Below are positions 1 through 6,787 of a stretch of 25,178 nt of DNA, piece after piece (within the stretch, counting starts at the first letter, position 1; every line of letters begins with the position of its first letter). The stretch is taken from the NCBI GenBank assembly GCA_023409755.1, contig JAEYRA010000110.1, positions 1 to 25,178 of the forward strand. The letters are read 5' to 3'. Source of the DNA: Bacillota bacterium. Lineage in GTDB: Bacteria > Bacillota > Clostridia > Christensenellales > UMGS416. A program made the position numbers and the translations under genes. A model generated the notes under the pieces. It worked only from the letters and a program-made list of their open reading frames with translations. It did not search any database and was not told where the DNA came from.

Positions 1-51
1 GCCGAGAACCGCCTGCTCGGCATTGAGAAGGCGGGAGAAGAGAGCGCGTAG
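1..51 (+). CDS. 3' end of an unidentified upstream gene (partial)
   Basis: Frame 1 is open from the window edge to a TAG at 49-51 and gives sixteen residues, AENRLLGIEKAGEESA. The codons are GC-rich with G or C in most third positions, like the real genes here. A strong terminator-like hairpin follows at 124-158 on the same strand, which fits the end of a transcription unit. Too little is visible to name a family. It could also be a chance open stretch. Confidence 0.4.
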   Translation, partial: AENRLLGIEKAGEESA

Positions 52-53
52 CT

Positions 54-158
54 GGCGCTGCACGTTCGCGGCGGCTGCTGAAGCGGCCCCCGCGAGTTGG
101 GAGAACTCGTCATAAGGTTCGGTATGCCCCCTGGCGCACATATCGTCAGGGGGCATTT
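54..158 (+). repeat. Repeat copy 1, RNA-like, ends in a terminator
   Basis: This ~105-bp segment recurs 214 bp downstream at 268-372. The two copies look roughly four-fifths identical and share an exact 24-base stretch (96-119 and 310-333). Copy 1 folds into three hairpins. The first is GGCTGC-TGAA-GCGGCC at 73-88. The second is CGAGTT-GGGAG-AACTCG at 94-109. The third is a long terminator stem at 124-158. The two base changes between copies in the first hairpin both keep pairing through G-U. It may be a small RNA or the duplicated 3' untranslated end of a gene. Confidence 0.6.
124..158 (+). terminator. Rho-independent terminator-like hairpin in repeat copy 1
   Basis: ATGCCCCCTGGCG pairs with CGTCAGGGGGCAT (13 bp, one G-U) around the loop CACATAT, then a short TTT. 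The T tract is short but the stem is very stable. It lies about 75 bases after the stop of the partial gene at 1-51. Confidence 0.6.
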
Positions 159-267
159 GATTGCGCGGCTCATACCAGGGTTTTACGAGGAGGACGCGCT
201 GCGGCAGGAGGGTGAGAAGCCCTCTCAGGCTTCTGTGTGCCGGTGCTGAATGAATCGATGGCGGCTA

Positions 268-372
268 CGGAGTGCGCGTTTGCGACGGCCGCTGAAGTGG
301 CCGCCGCATGTTGGGAGAACTCGTCATAAGGTTTGTTTGCCCCTGGCGCACATGTCGTCAGGGGGCATTTTA
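268..372 (+). repeat. Repeat copy 2, RNA-like, ends in a terminator
   Basis: This is the second copy of the repeat at 54-158, offset by 214 bp. The first hairpin is GGCCGC-TGAA-GTGGCC at 287-302. Compared with copy 1, position 76 T becomes C at 290 and position 84 C becomes T at 298, and both still pair with G. The middle hairpin is weaker here. The terminator stem at 338-367 is kept with one bulged G. No promoter or convincing reading frame precedes it. Confidence 0.6.
338..370 (+). terminator. Rho-independent terminator-like hairpin in repeat copy 2
   Basis: TGCCCCTGGCG pairs with CGTCAGGGGGCA with one unpaired G around the loop CACATGT, followed by TTTTA with the stem's last bases. It differs from copy 1 mainly by one missing C and one loop base. 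Confidence 0.55.
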
Positions 373-976
373 CTGCATAGTCGTGGGTGGGGGGGGTACG
401 TGAGAACGCCGCTCACGCGGGAGGGGTTGTATCACGAGCGTACCAATATTCCTTTAGGCGCGTTTGAGTTTCTCCCTGGCGACCGGAACTTCCTGGTTCG
501 CGGCAGCCCGCGCGCCTTACGCCCCATCGTGCGGCTATGGCGTTGTTCCACAACGCCATCACAGCGCTTGGCTTCACGCGCTCCACGGCGTCTGGGGGCG
601 GAGATGTTTGAGTCTTTGTGTTGCGAGGTAATACGAAGACGAGTTACCCGCCGCTGGCACTCAACTCGTGCTGGTCGTCAGGTCTTGAAAACTCGTCCAC
701 GCATTAGGCGTTTTTGGGCACTTTTAATGCCATTCAAAAGTGCCGCCCAGCGCAGCGCGTTTCCATAAATATGGGAATGAACACCCCAAACAAGACATTA
801 CAGATAACGTCATATGAAGCAAACTGCCGGCGGTTCGGTTCCATGCCATCCGCCGGCCTAGGAAACCCACCCGTTCCCACAACAATGCTTGCCGACGACA
901 CAAGGAGGGGGCATTTGTATGTAAGGGCCGTGTGGGCTTCCGGAGAAAGCACTGCTGTAGCAGGGAGATGCGGCTG
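373..976. other. Non-coding stretch rich in inverted repeats
   Basis: No convincing gene is visible in these ~600 bases. The one long open frame (250-768, +) has no ribosome-binding site, is rich in Arg and Trp, and runs through repeat copy 2. The stretch carries inverted repeats at 399-417 (CGTGAG/CTCACG), 538-558 (TGGCGTTGT/ACAACGCCA, 3-nt loop), 717-744 (GGCACTTTT/AAAAGTGCC), 761-777 and 826-857 (GCCGGCGG/CCGCCGGC). The octamer AACTCGTC of the upstream repeats recurs at 690-697 and, inverted, at 638-645. It may be decayed copies of the same element. Confidence 0.5.
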
Positions 977-983
977 CTATTGA
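915..983 (+). CDS. Possible 22-codon peptide ORF
   Basis: AAGGAGG at 902-908 is followed six bases later by TTG, then 22 codons to TGA at 981-983. The peptide is MYVRAVWASGESTAVAGRCGCY if TTG is read as Met. It ends in Gly-Arg-Cys-Gly-Cys-Tyr. The frame runs seven bases into the 3' end of the HAD gene on the other strand. The only support is the good ribosome-binding site, so chance is quite possible. Confidence 0.2.
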   Translation: MYVRAVWASGESTAVAGRCGCY

Positions 984-1762
984 TTCGCCACGCAGCCAAT
1001 GAGCCCGGCGGCCAGCAACCACTCCAGATAGTGGGCCACGCCGTCCTCCTCGTTGGAGAGGGTCACAGCGTCGGCGGCGGCCTTCGCCTCGGCCACGGCG
1101 TTGCCCATGGCCACGCCCAGGCCGGCAAAGTGCAGCATTTCGAGGTCAATGGCATCGTCGCCGAAGGCCGCAACCTCCGACGGTGTGATGCCAAGCGCGT
1201 CTGCCACGGCCCGCAGAGCATGGGCTTTGGTGGCGTCCCGGTGGGCGAAGCGGTAGTGATCCTCCCCGGCGTAACCGATGACGGTACAGGCGGGCACAGC
1301 TGCGGCGATAGCGAGGGCAGGTGCGGGGGAGTGGAAGGACGCATTGATCTTATAGGTCGCATCGGACGGAATAATAGAAAAATCCCAAAAGTGCTCCACG
1401 CCAAAGGGGTCGGTCAGGGTGTCGTCGTTGTGGCGGAAGCTGGTCTCCCCGTCAAAGAGCACCCGACCGGCACCATTGGCCAACGCCAAACGGGTGATGC
1501 GTGCCGAATCCTCCGACGACAGCAGGCAGCGGTAGACGACACGCTCCCCAACCAACGCCAGCGCCCCGCCGCAGGCCACGACGGCGTCGGCCCTTGCGGC
1601 GTCGATGTACTCGCGGGAGTAGCCCACCGAGCGGGCGGAGGCGGTCACTACTTTGGCGCCGGCCCGTTGGCAGCGGTGCAGAGCTTGGAGTGTCCGGTCG
1701 GTGATGCGCTTGTCGTCGGTCAGCAGTGTACCATCCAGGTCCAACGCGATCAGCTTGTACAA
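977..1762 (-). CDS. Cof-type HAD-IIB family phosphatase
   Basis: This is a haloacid dehalogenase-type hydrolase of the Cof/HAD-IIB group: cytoplasmic Mg-dependent phosphatases of sugar phosphates, flavin nucleotides and similar metabolites. Motif I is LDLDGTLL (nucleophile and acid Asp near residues 8 and 10). The motif III lysine lies in RDATKAHAL and motif IV is GDDAIDLEML near the C terminus. Members usually carry GDNxND; here both Asn positions differ, though the metal-binding Asp residues remain. The start is taken as TTG at 1762, eight bases from AGGAGG (1776-1771), which gives the family-typical MYKLIALDLDGTLL. The ATG at 1768 lies only two bases from that site. The substrate is unknown. 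It is a single gene, divergent from the thioesterase. Confidence 0.9.
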   Translation of the reverse strand: MYKLIALDLDGTLLTDDKRITDRTLQALHRCQRAGAKVVTASARSVGYSREYIDAARADAVVACGGALALVGERVVYRCLLSSEDSARITRLALANGAGRVLFDGETSFRHNDDTLTDPFGVEHFWDFSIIPSDATYKINASFHSPAPALAIAAAVPACTVIGYAGEDHYRFAHRDATKAHALRAVADALGITPSEVAAFGDDAIDLEMLHFAGLGVAMGNAVAEAKAAADAVTLSNEEDGVAHYLEWLLAAGLIGCVANQ

Positions 1763-1789
1763 AGGCATTGCCTCCTATGGTTTCGCGGC

Positions 1790-1818
1790 ATCGTACAATA
1801 AGTCACGCGGTTTGTCAA
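1790..1818 (-). promoter_or_regulatory. SigA-type promoter of the HAD phosphatase gene
   Basis: On the - strand TTGACA (1818-1813) and TACGAT (1795-1790) are separated by 17 bases. The -35 is perfect. The start codon lies about 30 bases downstream. The + strand text here, TTTGTCAAA (1811-1819), also fits a Spo0A box. Confidence 0.75.
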
Positions 1819-1836
1819 ATTTTGATCAAGGCAGTG

Positions 1837-1862
1837 TTGCTAACTGCGAAAAGTGGTATAAT
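1837..1862 (+). promoter_or_regulatory. Extended -10 promoter of the acyl-ACP thioesterase gene
   Basis: TATAAT at 1857-1862 is preceded by TGG (1854-1856), an extended -10. The best -35-like hexamer, TTGCTA at 1837, has only a 14-base spacer, so the extended -10 probably carries the promoter. The predicted transcript starts about 25 bases before the ATG. Confidence 0.6.
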
Positions 1863-1893
1863 AAACCATATATAAACCAATATGGGGGAGCTT

Positions 1894-2661
1894 ATGGATA
1901 CCTCCGTCTATCAAACGTCGTTTCACATCGATCTGCGGGATGTGGACTTCAACAAGGAGCTCAAACTAAGTACGCTGTTTGGCTACTTTCAAGAGGCGGC
2001 ATCCCAGGCAGTGGACGAGCTGGGCATCGGCTTTGCCGCGTTGGAGCGGGAGCATGGGGTGGCCTGGGCACTGCTGCGCATGCGGGTGGACCTGCTGCGC
2101 TGCCCGCTGTGGATGGAGCGGGTTACCGTGGAAACCTGGCCCCTGCCGCCCCAACTGCTGGAGTTCGAGCGTGATTTCCTGCTGCGCGATGGGCACGGCG
2201 AGGTCATTGCCCGGGCGAGTTCGGTGTGGGTCATCTTCGACACCGCCAGCCGCCGCCTGCGCAAGAGTGAGACCATCGCCATCGACTATCCGCCCTTCCG
2301 CACCGAACGGGCACTGGGGGAGAAGCTGCGCAAACTGCCCGACTTGACTGCCCCCGAAACCGCCTACCACAAGACCATTGGGTACAGCGATGTGGACCTC
2401 AACGGACACATGAACAACACGCGTTACCTCGATTATTGTATGGACTGTTTCCCGCTGGAGGGTCATCGGCAGTACGGCGTTCGTTCCGTGGAGATCAGCT
2501 ACCTCAACGAGGCCCTGCCGGGGGAGACACTTGAGCTGCTGCGGGACGTGTCTGCGGCGGGGGAGGGGATCATCTCCATCGCCGGGCAGAAGCCCGACGG
2601 CAAGACGGCCTTCCAGGCACGGGTGCACATTGAGCGGCGCTGTGAGGACACCGCGCACTAG
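1894..2661 (+). CDS. Acyl-ACP thioesterase (FatA/FatB-like, double hotdog)
   Basis: The enzyme hydrolyses acyl-acyl-carrier-protein to free fatty acid in the cytoplasm. The 255-residue product matches bacterial acyl-ACP thioesterases, built from two hotdog repeats. The N-terminal repeat has the SF-H-IDLRDVDFNKELKLS opening and a FQEAASQAVDELG helix. The second repeat carries the family signature SDVDLNGHMNNTRYLDY, with Asn170 and His172 in the active-site NGHMNN. The start at 1894 sits five bases after GGGGGAG (1884-1890); the in-frame ATG at 1882 would overlap that site. The gene has its own promoter and ends tail to tail with the oxidoreductase gene, sharing CTAG at 2658-2661. Chain-length preference cannot be told from sequence. 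Confidence 0.92.
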   Translation: MDTSVYQTSFHIDLRDVDFNKELKLSTLFGYFQEAASQAVDELGIGFAALEREHGVAWALLRMRVDLLRCPLWMERVTVETWPLPPQLLEFERDFLLRDGHGEVIARASSVWVIFDTASRRLRKSETIAIDYPPFRTERALGEKLRKLPDLTAPETAYHKTIGYSDVDLNGHMNNTRYLDYCMDCFPLEGHRQYGVRSVEISYLNEALPGETLELLRDVSAAGEGIISIAGQKPDGKTAFQARVHIERRCEDTAH

Positions 2662-3665
2662 GCGTTTGCCCGGCGGTAATGGGTCTCGCGCCGGCTGATG
2701 CAGCTGGCGACCTCCACCGATTGGCGGGCGCTCTCCACAGGGTCGCCGGGGGTGCGGCCCTCTCGCAGGGCATCGAAAAACGCGGCTTCCTCGGCAAAGA
2801 ACCCGTTGGTGACGCCCATTGAGGTGTCGCCGTCGGCGGCGGTGGTGCCGTCCAGTGTACGCACCAACTTGTCGCCCACCATGTGCAGCAGCCGTCCCGG
2901 TACATCGGAGCCGCCCCAGACCGGCAGCTCCAGCAGGAACGTGTGGTCGTGCACGTGTGCAGCCACGCGCTCGGTCACTGCGCCGCCCATCGGGCAGAAG
3001 CCCAGCTGCGCCAGCGCCCCATCGGTCATGCGGGCCAGCATGCGGATGTCACCGGCCGGACGGCTTTGGGGGTGCTCGTGGTATTGGAAGAATACTTCCT
3101 CATAGTCCTGCCGGTAGAGATGGCGCACCAGGTCGATGCCGTGGATGGCCGTCATCGCGAAATCCGGGTCGGCACGGCCCACCCGCGTGAGATCCAGCTG
3201 TATGCTGGTGGGTGGCAGCCCCTTGGCCCGCAGGGCGGCAAGCTCCTGCGCCAGCGCCATCACCAGCGGCATGTGGCGGCGGTTGTGGGCCACGCTCGCT
3301 GGCACACCGGCTACCCGGGCCGCTGCAGCGATGGCGTCATTCTCAGCGGTGGTCAGCCCCGCCGGCTTTTCGGTGAGCAGCGGGATGCGGTGGGCCAGAA
3401 CCTGTTGGGCAACCTGTGCCGTGCGCTCAATGGGCACGGCCAGCAGCACCGCGTCGGGCCGCACCTCGCGCAGCAGGCGTTCGGGGTCGTCATAGACCTG
3501 TGCAAACCCGTTCTGCCGTGCCATTTCCTCGGCAGCCTCCCGCCGCAGGTCACAGCAGGCGGTCAGCTCCACCCCGTCCCGCAGTGCCGCATAGCGCGCC
3601 AGCATGGCCCCGTGGGCCGACTTTGCGATGCCCCCGCAGCCAATGAGTCCAATCCGAAATGCCAT
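2658..3665 (-). CDS. Gfo/Idh/MocA family NAD(P)-dependent oxidoreductase
   Basis: The 335-residue protein has an N-terminal Rossmann fold with the dinucleotide loop GLIGCGGIAKSAHG (residues 6-19), then the family EKP motif (LLTEKPAGLT, residues 97-106). HGIDLVRHL (175-183) supplies likely catalytic Asp178 and His182 in the C-terminal domain. The family oxidises or reduces sugars, inositols and related polyols; the substrate is not readable. The open frame extends to 4124, but the ATG at 3665 follows AAGGGGGCGAAGGCC and begins directly at the Rossmann strand MAFRIGLIGCGG. It is divergent from the glycerol-1-phosphate dehydrogenase operon, with about 106 bases between. Its stop overlaps the thioesterase stop. 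Confidence 0.9.
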   Translation of the reverse strand: MAFRIGLIGCGGIAKSAHGAMLARYAALRDGVELTACCDLRREAAEEMARQNGFAQVYDDPERLLREVRPDAVLLAVPIERTAQVAQQVLAHRIPLLTEKPAGLTTAENDAIAAAARVAGVPASVAHNRRHMPLVMALAQELAALRAKGLPPTSIQLDLTRVGRADPDFAMTAIHGIDLVRHLYRQDYEEVFFQYHEHPQSRPAGDIRMLARMTDGALAQLGFCPMGGAVTERVAAHVHDHTFLLELPVWGGSDVPGRLLHMVGDKLVRTLDGTTAADGDTSMGVTNGFFAEEAAFFDALREGRTPGDPVESARQSVEVASCISRRETHYRRANA

Positions 3666-3692
3666 GGCCTTCGCCCCCTTCGTTGTGGCCCC

Positions 3693-3721
3693 ATTGTACC
3701 ACAGGCGGGAGGGGCGTTCCA
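3693..3721 (-). promoter_or_regulatory. Probable promoter of the Gfo/Idh gene
   Basis: On the - strand TACAAT (3698-3693) is preceded by TGG, giving an extended -10. The hexamer 17 bases upstream, TGGAAC, is a weak -35. It sits back to back with the operon promoter at 3723-3751. Confidence 0.5.
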
Positions 3722-3722
3722 C

Positions 3723-3751
3723 TTTCCAATGCTCAGGTGATGTGTTATGAT
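3723..3751 (+). promoter_or_regulatory. Probable promoter of the araM-like operon
   Basis: TTTCCA (3723-3728), a 17-base spacer and TATGAT (3746-3751), preceded by TGT as an extended -10. The predicted transcript would start close to the ribosome-binding site AAGGAG at 3759-3764, so the leader is very short. Confidence 0.5.
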
Positions 3752-3771
3752 GATGCGCAAGGAGTGGCGGA

Positions 3772-5079
3772 ATGAGTATGGAGAACAGCCTGTGCCCCTG
3801 CGGACGGGAGCACCGGGTGGTGACCCGCGCGGAGATTGGCGTGGGGGCGGCACCGCGACTGGGACGAATGCTGCTGGCGGCGGGGTGGGGGGAGCCCATC
3901 CTGCTGGTGGCCGATGCCAACACCTGGCAGGCGGCTGGCGAAGCCGTAGCGCAGTCCCTGCTGGAGGCGGGCATACCCTGCCGGCGGCAGGTCTTCCCCT
4001 CGGGCGACCTGCACACCGATGAGCGCATGGTCGGGGCCATCCTCATGGCCCTCGACGACACTGTGGGGCGCATTGTGGCCGTGGGCAGCGGCACCATCAA
4101 CGACGCTTGCCGCTTCGTGGCCAAGCGTACGGGCTTGCCCTATCTGGTGGTGGGTACCGCCCCATCGATGGATGGATATGCTTCCGATGTGACGCCGGTC
4201 AATCGTGCCGGCATGAAGATCACCTACCCCGGGGTGGCCCCGCAGGTGGTGGTGGGCGACCTTGCCGTGCTGGCTGATGCCCCATTGCCGTTGCTGGCCG
4301 CCGGGTTTGGCGACCTCTTTGGCAAGGTCAACGCCGCCTTGGACTGGAAACTGGCCCACGCCCTGACCGGAGAATACCGGTGCGAGGCCGTGGCAGCCCA
4401 GGTGGACCGGGCCGTGACGGCGGCACTGACCGCCGCGCCGGATCTGCCCCGGCGCGATGTGGCTGCCGTGGGCGGGCTTATGGAGGGATTGGTGCTGTCG
4501 GGCCTTGCGATGCAGATGGTGGGCAACTCCCGCCCTGCTTCCGGTGCTGAGCACCACATCTCCCACTTTTGGGAGATGCGCGACATGGCGCGTGGGCGGC
4601 GCTCCACCCTGCACGGTGACAAGGTGGGTGTGGCGACGCTGCTGACACTTCGGCTGTATGAGAAATTCCTGACTGGTGAACACCCGGCCGTTAGCCCTGC
4701 GGCCTCCCGTGCGGAATGGGAGGAGGGCTTGCGGCATGTCTATGGCGCGTTGGCCCCAGCCATCCTGGCCCAAGCGCCCGAGCGGCACTTTGACCCGTCC
4801 TGGCGCCGGCAGGTGTTGGATGAAATGACCACCTGCTGGCAGGAGATTCGTGGCTGGGCCGCAGGCCTACCGGCCCTGCGCACCCAGGGGGAGGCGGCGC
4901 TGCGGGCCATGGGGGCCCCGGTGCGGCCGGCCGACCTGGGCTATGCCCGACAGGACACGCTGGATGCCCTGCGCTGGGCCATGGAGGTGCGGGATCGCTT
5001 CACCATCCTGCGCCTGTGTTGGCTGTGCGGCTGTTTGGATCGCCTGGTGGAGGAGGTTGTCGATGAGTTTTGCCAATAG
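3772..5079 (+). CDS. araM: sn-glycerol-1-phosphate dehydrogenase (AraM/EgsA-like)
   Basis: The enzyme reduces dihydroxyacetone phosphate with NAD(P)H to sn-glycerol-1-phosphate. That is the archaeal-type enantiomer, used in B. subtilis by PcrB to make heptaprenylglyceryl phosphate. The 435-residue protein belongs to the iron-type alcohol dehydrogenase superfamily. GSGTINDACRF is the nucleotide loop, followed by VVGTAPSMDGYAS. Metal ligands are expected in GFGDLFGKVNAALDW (Asp), SGAEHHISHFWE (His) and LHGDKVGV (His). The NSRPASGAEHHISHF stretch is characteristic of AraM/EgsA rather than glycerol dehydrogenase. The start follows AAGGAG by seven bases. The 3' end overlaps the next gene by 17 bases, as expected for translational coupling. 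No arabinose genes are present in the window. Confidence 0.9.
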   Translation: MSMENSLCPCGREHRVVTRAEIGVGAAPRLGRMLLAAGWGEPILLVADANTWQAAGEAVAQSLLEAGIPCRRQVFPSGDLHTDERMVGAILMALDDTVGRIVAVGSGTINDACRFVAKRTGLPYLVVGTAPSMDGYASDVTPVNRAGMKITYPGVAPQVVVGDLAVLADAPLPLLAAGFGDLFGKVNAALDWKLAHALTGEYRCEAVAAQVDRAVTAALTAAPDLPRRDVAAVGGLMEGLVLSGLAMQMVGNSRPASGAEHHISHFWEMRDMARGRRSTLHGDKVGVATLLTLRLYEKFLTGEHPAVSPAASRAEWEEGLRHVYGALAPAILAQAPERHFDPSWRRQVLDEMTTCWQEIRGWAAGLPALRTQGEAALRAMGAPVRPADLGYARQDTLDALRWAMEVRDRFTILRLCWLCGCLDRLVEEVVDEFCQ

Positions 5080-5875
5080 GGAGGAAGCACTGCGGCGCCT
5101 GCGGGGGGTGCGGTGCTTTGTGCTGGATATGGACGGCACCTTTTATCTGGGGGAACGGCTGCTGGCGGGCTCGCTGGATTTTTACCGCCACGCCCTCAAC
5201 CGAGGCCGGCAAGTGCTGTTCCTCACCAACAACTCCAGCCGCGATGGGGAGTATTACGCTGACAAGCTTCGCAGCATGGGCTGCGTGGCGGGCGAGGAGG
5301 CCATTTACACCTCCGGCATGGCCACATGCCAGTATCTAAACCGCGTGATGCCCGGCAAAAAGGTCTATCTGCTGGGCAACCGATACCTCAAAGGGGAGTT
5401 CCGGCGTTTTGGCGTGCCGCTCACGGTGGACAACGCTGACGTGGTCGTCATCGGCTTTGACACCACTCTGGATTATGGCAAGCTCACCCGGGTCTGTGAC
5501 ATGGTGCGCAGCGGTATCCCCTACATCGCCACCCATCCAGACTTCAACTGCCCGACGGAGACCGGTTTTGTGCCGGACATCGGCGCAACGATCGCCTACA
5601 TTAAGGCCTCCACCGGGCGGGAACCCGACTGTATCGTGGGCAAGCCCCACGCGGAGATCGTGCGTGGGCTCCTGGAACGCACAGGTCTGGCACCGGGGGA
5701 GCTCGCCATCTGCGGCGACCGGCTCTATACCGACATTGCCACCGGCGTACGCAACGGCATCCTTTCCGTGTGCGTGCTGACCGGCGAGGCCACCCCGAAG
5801 GACATCGAAGACAGCCCCATACAACCTGATCTCGTTTTTGAGCGGTTGGCGGACCTCGTGCCCTACATCCGTTGA
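5063..5875 (+). CDS. HAD-IIA family phosphatase (AraL/NagD-like)
   Basis: A 270-residue phosphatase of the HAD IIA subgroup, which includes AraL, NagD and phosphoglycolate/glycerol-phosphate phosphatases. Motif I is LDMDGTFYLG (Asp22 and Asp24), motif II is FLTNNSS, the lysine lies in VGKPHAEIV, and motif IV is CGDRLYTDIATG. The C2-type cap lies between motifs II and III, which gives this subgroup its preference for small phosphates. The ATG at 5063 has GGAGGAGG at 5049-5056 and lies inside the 3' end of the araM-like gene, in another frame. In B. subtilis araL and araM are neighbours in the arabinose operon, so the pairing here is a real family association. Substrate is not certain. Confidence 0.9.
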   Translation: MSFANREEALRRLRGVRCFVLDMDGTFYLGERLLAGSLDFYRHALNRGRQVLFLTNNSSRDGEYYADKLRSMGCVAGEEAIYTSGMATCQYLNRVMPGKKVYLLGNRYLKGEFRRFGVPLTVDNADVVVIGFDTTLDYGKLTRVCDMVRSGIPYIATHPDFNCPTETGFVPDIGATIAYIKASTGREPDCIVGKPHAEIVRGLLERTGLAPGELAICGDRLYTDIATGVRNGILSVCVLTGEATPKDIEDSPIQPDLVFERLADLVPYIR

Positions 5876-5899
5876 ATGCATACACGGGAGGAAAGAACC

Positions 5900-6724
5900 A
5901 TGCAAATTGATTCCTGGCGCGCCTTTGCGGAGAAGAATCCCATCAAGCTCTGGGAGCATACCCCGGGCTACGACCCCACGATTGACCAGGACGAGCCAAC
6001 GCTGACGCCCTACCTCTTGGAGGGGCAGGGGAATGGCTGTGTCATCGTGCTGCCCGGCGGCGGGTACGTGATGAAGGCCATGCACGAGGCGGAAGTCATT
6101 GCCAAGGCCATGAACGCACAGGGGTTCTCTGCCTTTGTGCTGGATTATCGCGTTAGCCCCTACCGGTACCCGCTGCCCCAAATGGACGCCTCCCGCGCGG
6201 TGCGCTTTGTGCGCTGCCACGCGGCGCGTTACGGCGTGCGGCCCGATCGCATCGCGGTGCTGGGCTTCTCGGCCGGCGGGCACCTGACGGCCTGCACCGG
6301 TGTCTTCTGGGATGAGGGCGACCCGAACTCCGCCGACCCGGTGGAGCGCTTCTCCAGCCGGCCGGACGCCATGCTGCCCTGTTATCCGGTCGTCGACCTC
6401 GTGGGGTCGTACGCCCATGAGGGCTGCGCTCAAGTTCTACTGGGGGATCGGGCGGGGGACATCGAGCTGCGCGAGCAGCTGAGCCCCGCGCGGCACGTGA
6501 CCGAGCGCACCTGCCCCGCGTTCCTGTGGCACACGGCCGAGGACGACGTGGTTCCCTGCCAGAACAGCGAGGTCCTGTTCCGCGCTTTGTGTGAGAAAGG
6601 TGTGCCGGCTGCGCTCCATATCTTCCCGCGCGGACATCATGGTTTGGGTCTTGCCCTTGATTGGCCCCAGGTGCGCCGCTGGGTGGACCTGGCCGGCGAC
6701 TTCCTGCGGGACTTGTGGCAGTAG
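5900..6724 (+). CDS. Alpha/beta-hydrolase esterase (acetylxylan-esterase-like)
   Basis: The 274-residue alpha/beta-hydrolase resembles the BD-FAE/acetyl-esterase group often found with carbohydrate genes. LPGGGYV (51-57) forms the oxyanion hole, GFSAGGH (122-128) holds the nucleophile Ser124, HTAEDDVVP supplies Asp215 or Asp216, and RGHHGLG supplies His246 or His247. No signal peptide is visible, so it should act in the cytoplasm. The start at 5900 has GGGAGG at 5887-5892; the in-frame ATG at 5876 would put that site inside the gene. It is third in the operon, 24 bases after the HAD gene and before the terminator at 6788. The ester it cleaves is unknown. Confidence 0.85.
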   Translation: MQIDSWRAFAEKNPIKLWEHTPGYDPTIDQDEPTLTPYLLEGQGNGCVIVLPGGGYVMKAMHEAEVIAKAMNAQGFSAFVLDYRVSPYRYPLPQMDASRAVRFVRCHAARYGVRPDRIAVLGFSAGGHLTACTGVFWDEGDPNSADPVERFSSRPDAMLPCYPVVDLVGSYAHEGCAQVLLGDRAGDIELREQLSPARHVTERTCPAFLWHTAEDDVVPCQNSEVLFRALCEKGVPAALHIFPRGHHGLGLALDWPQVRRWVDLAGDFLRDLWQ

Positions 6725-6787
6725 CCCAGGCATTCGTCACAGGCGAATTGCGGGCTCTTCGCGGCCTACACTTCATATGTACCAAAG

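Noticed and set aside
54..372. CRISPR array
   Set aside because: Only two long, imperfect copies with terminators and no short regular repeats or spacers; no cas genes in the window.
250..768. A 172-codon open frame on the + strand
   Set aside because: No ribosome-binding site, odd composition (Arg, Trp, Pro-rich), and it runs through repeat copy 2 and its terminator hairpin.
826..857. Possible tRNA or tRNA fragment because of GGTTCGGTTCC
   Set aside because: The flanking GCCGGCGG/CCGCCGGC forms a simple hairpin; no acceptor, D or anticodon arms can be placed.
932..1801. Long + strand frame opposite the HAD gene
   Set aside because: It mirrors a clear HAD phosphatase on the - strand; its protein is Gly/Val/His-rich with no family features.
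2883..3740. Long + strand frame opposite the Gfo/Idh gene
   Set aside because: Antisense shadow in GC-rich DNA; the - strand product has Rossmann and EKP motifs.
3745..4788. Long - strand frame opposite the araM-like gene
   Set aside because: Antisense shadow with no start signal or recognisable motif.
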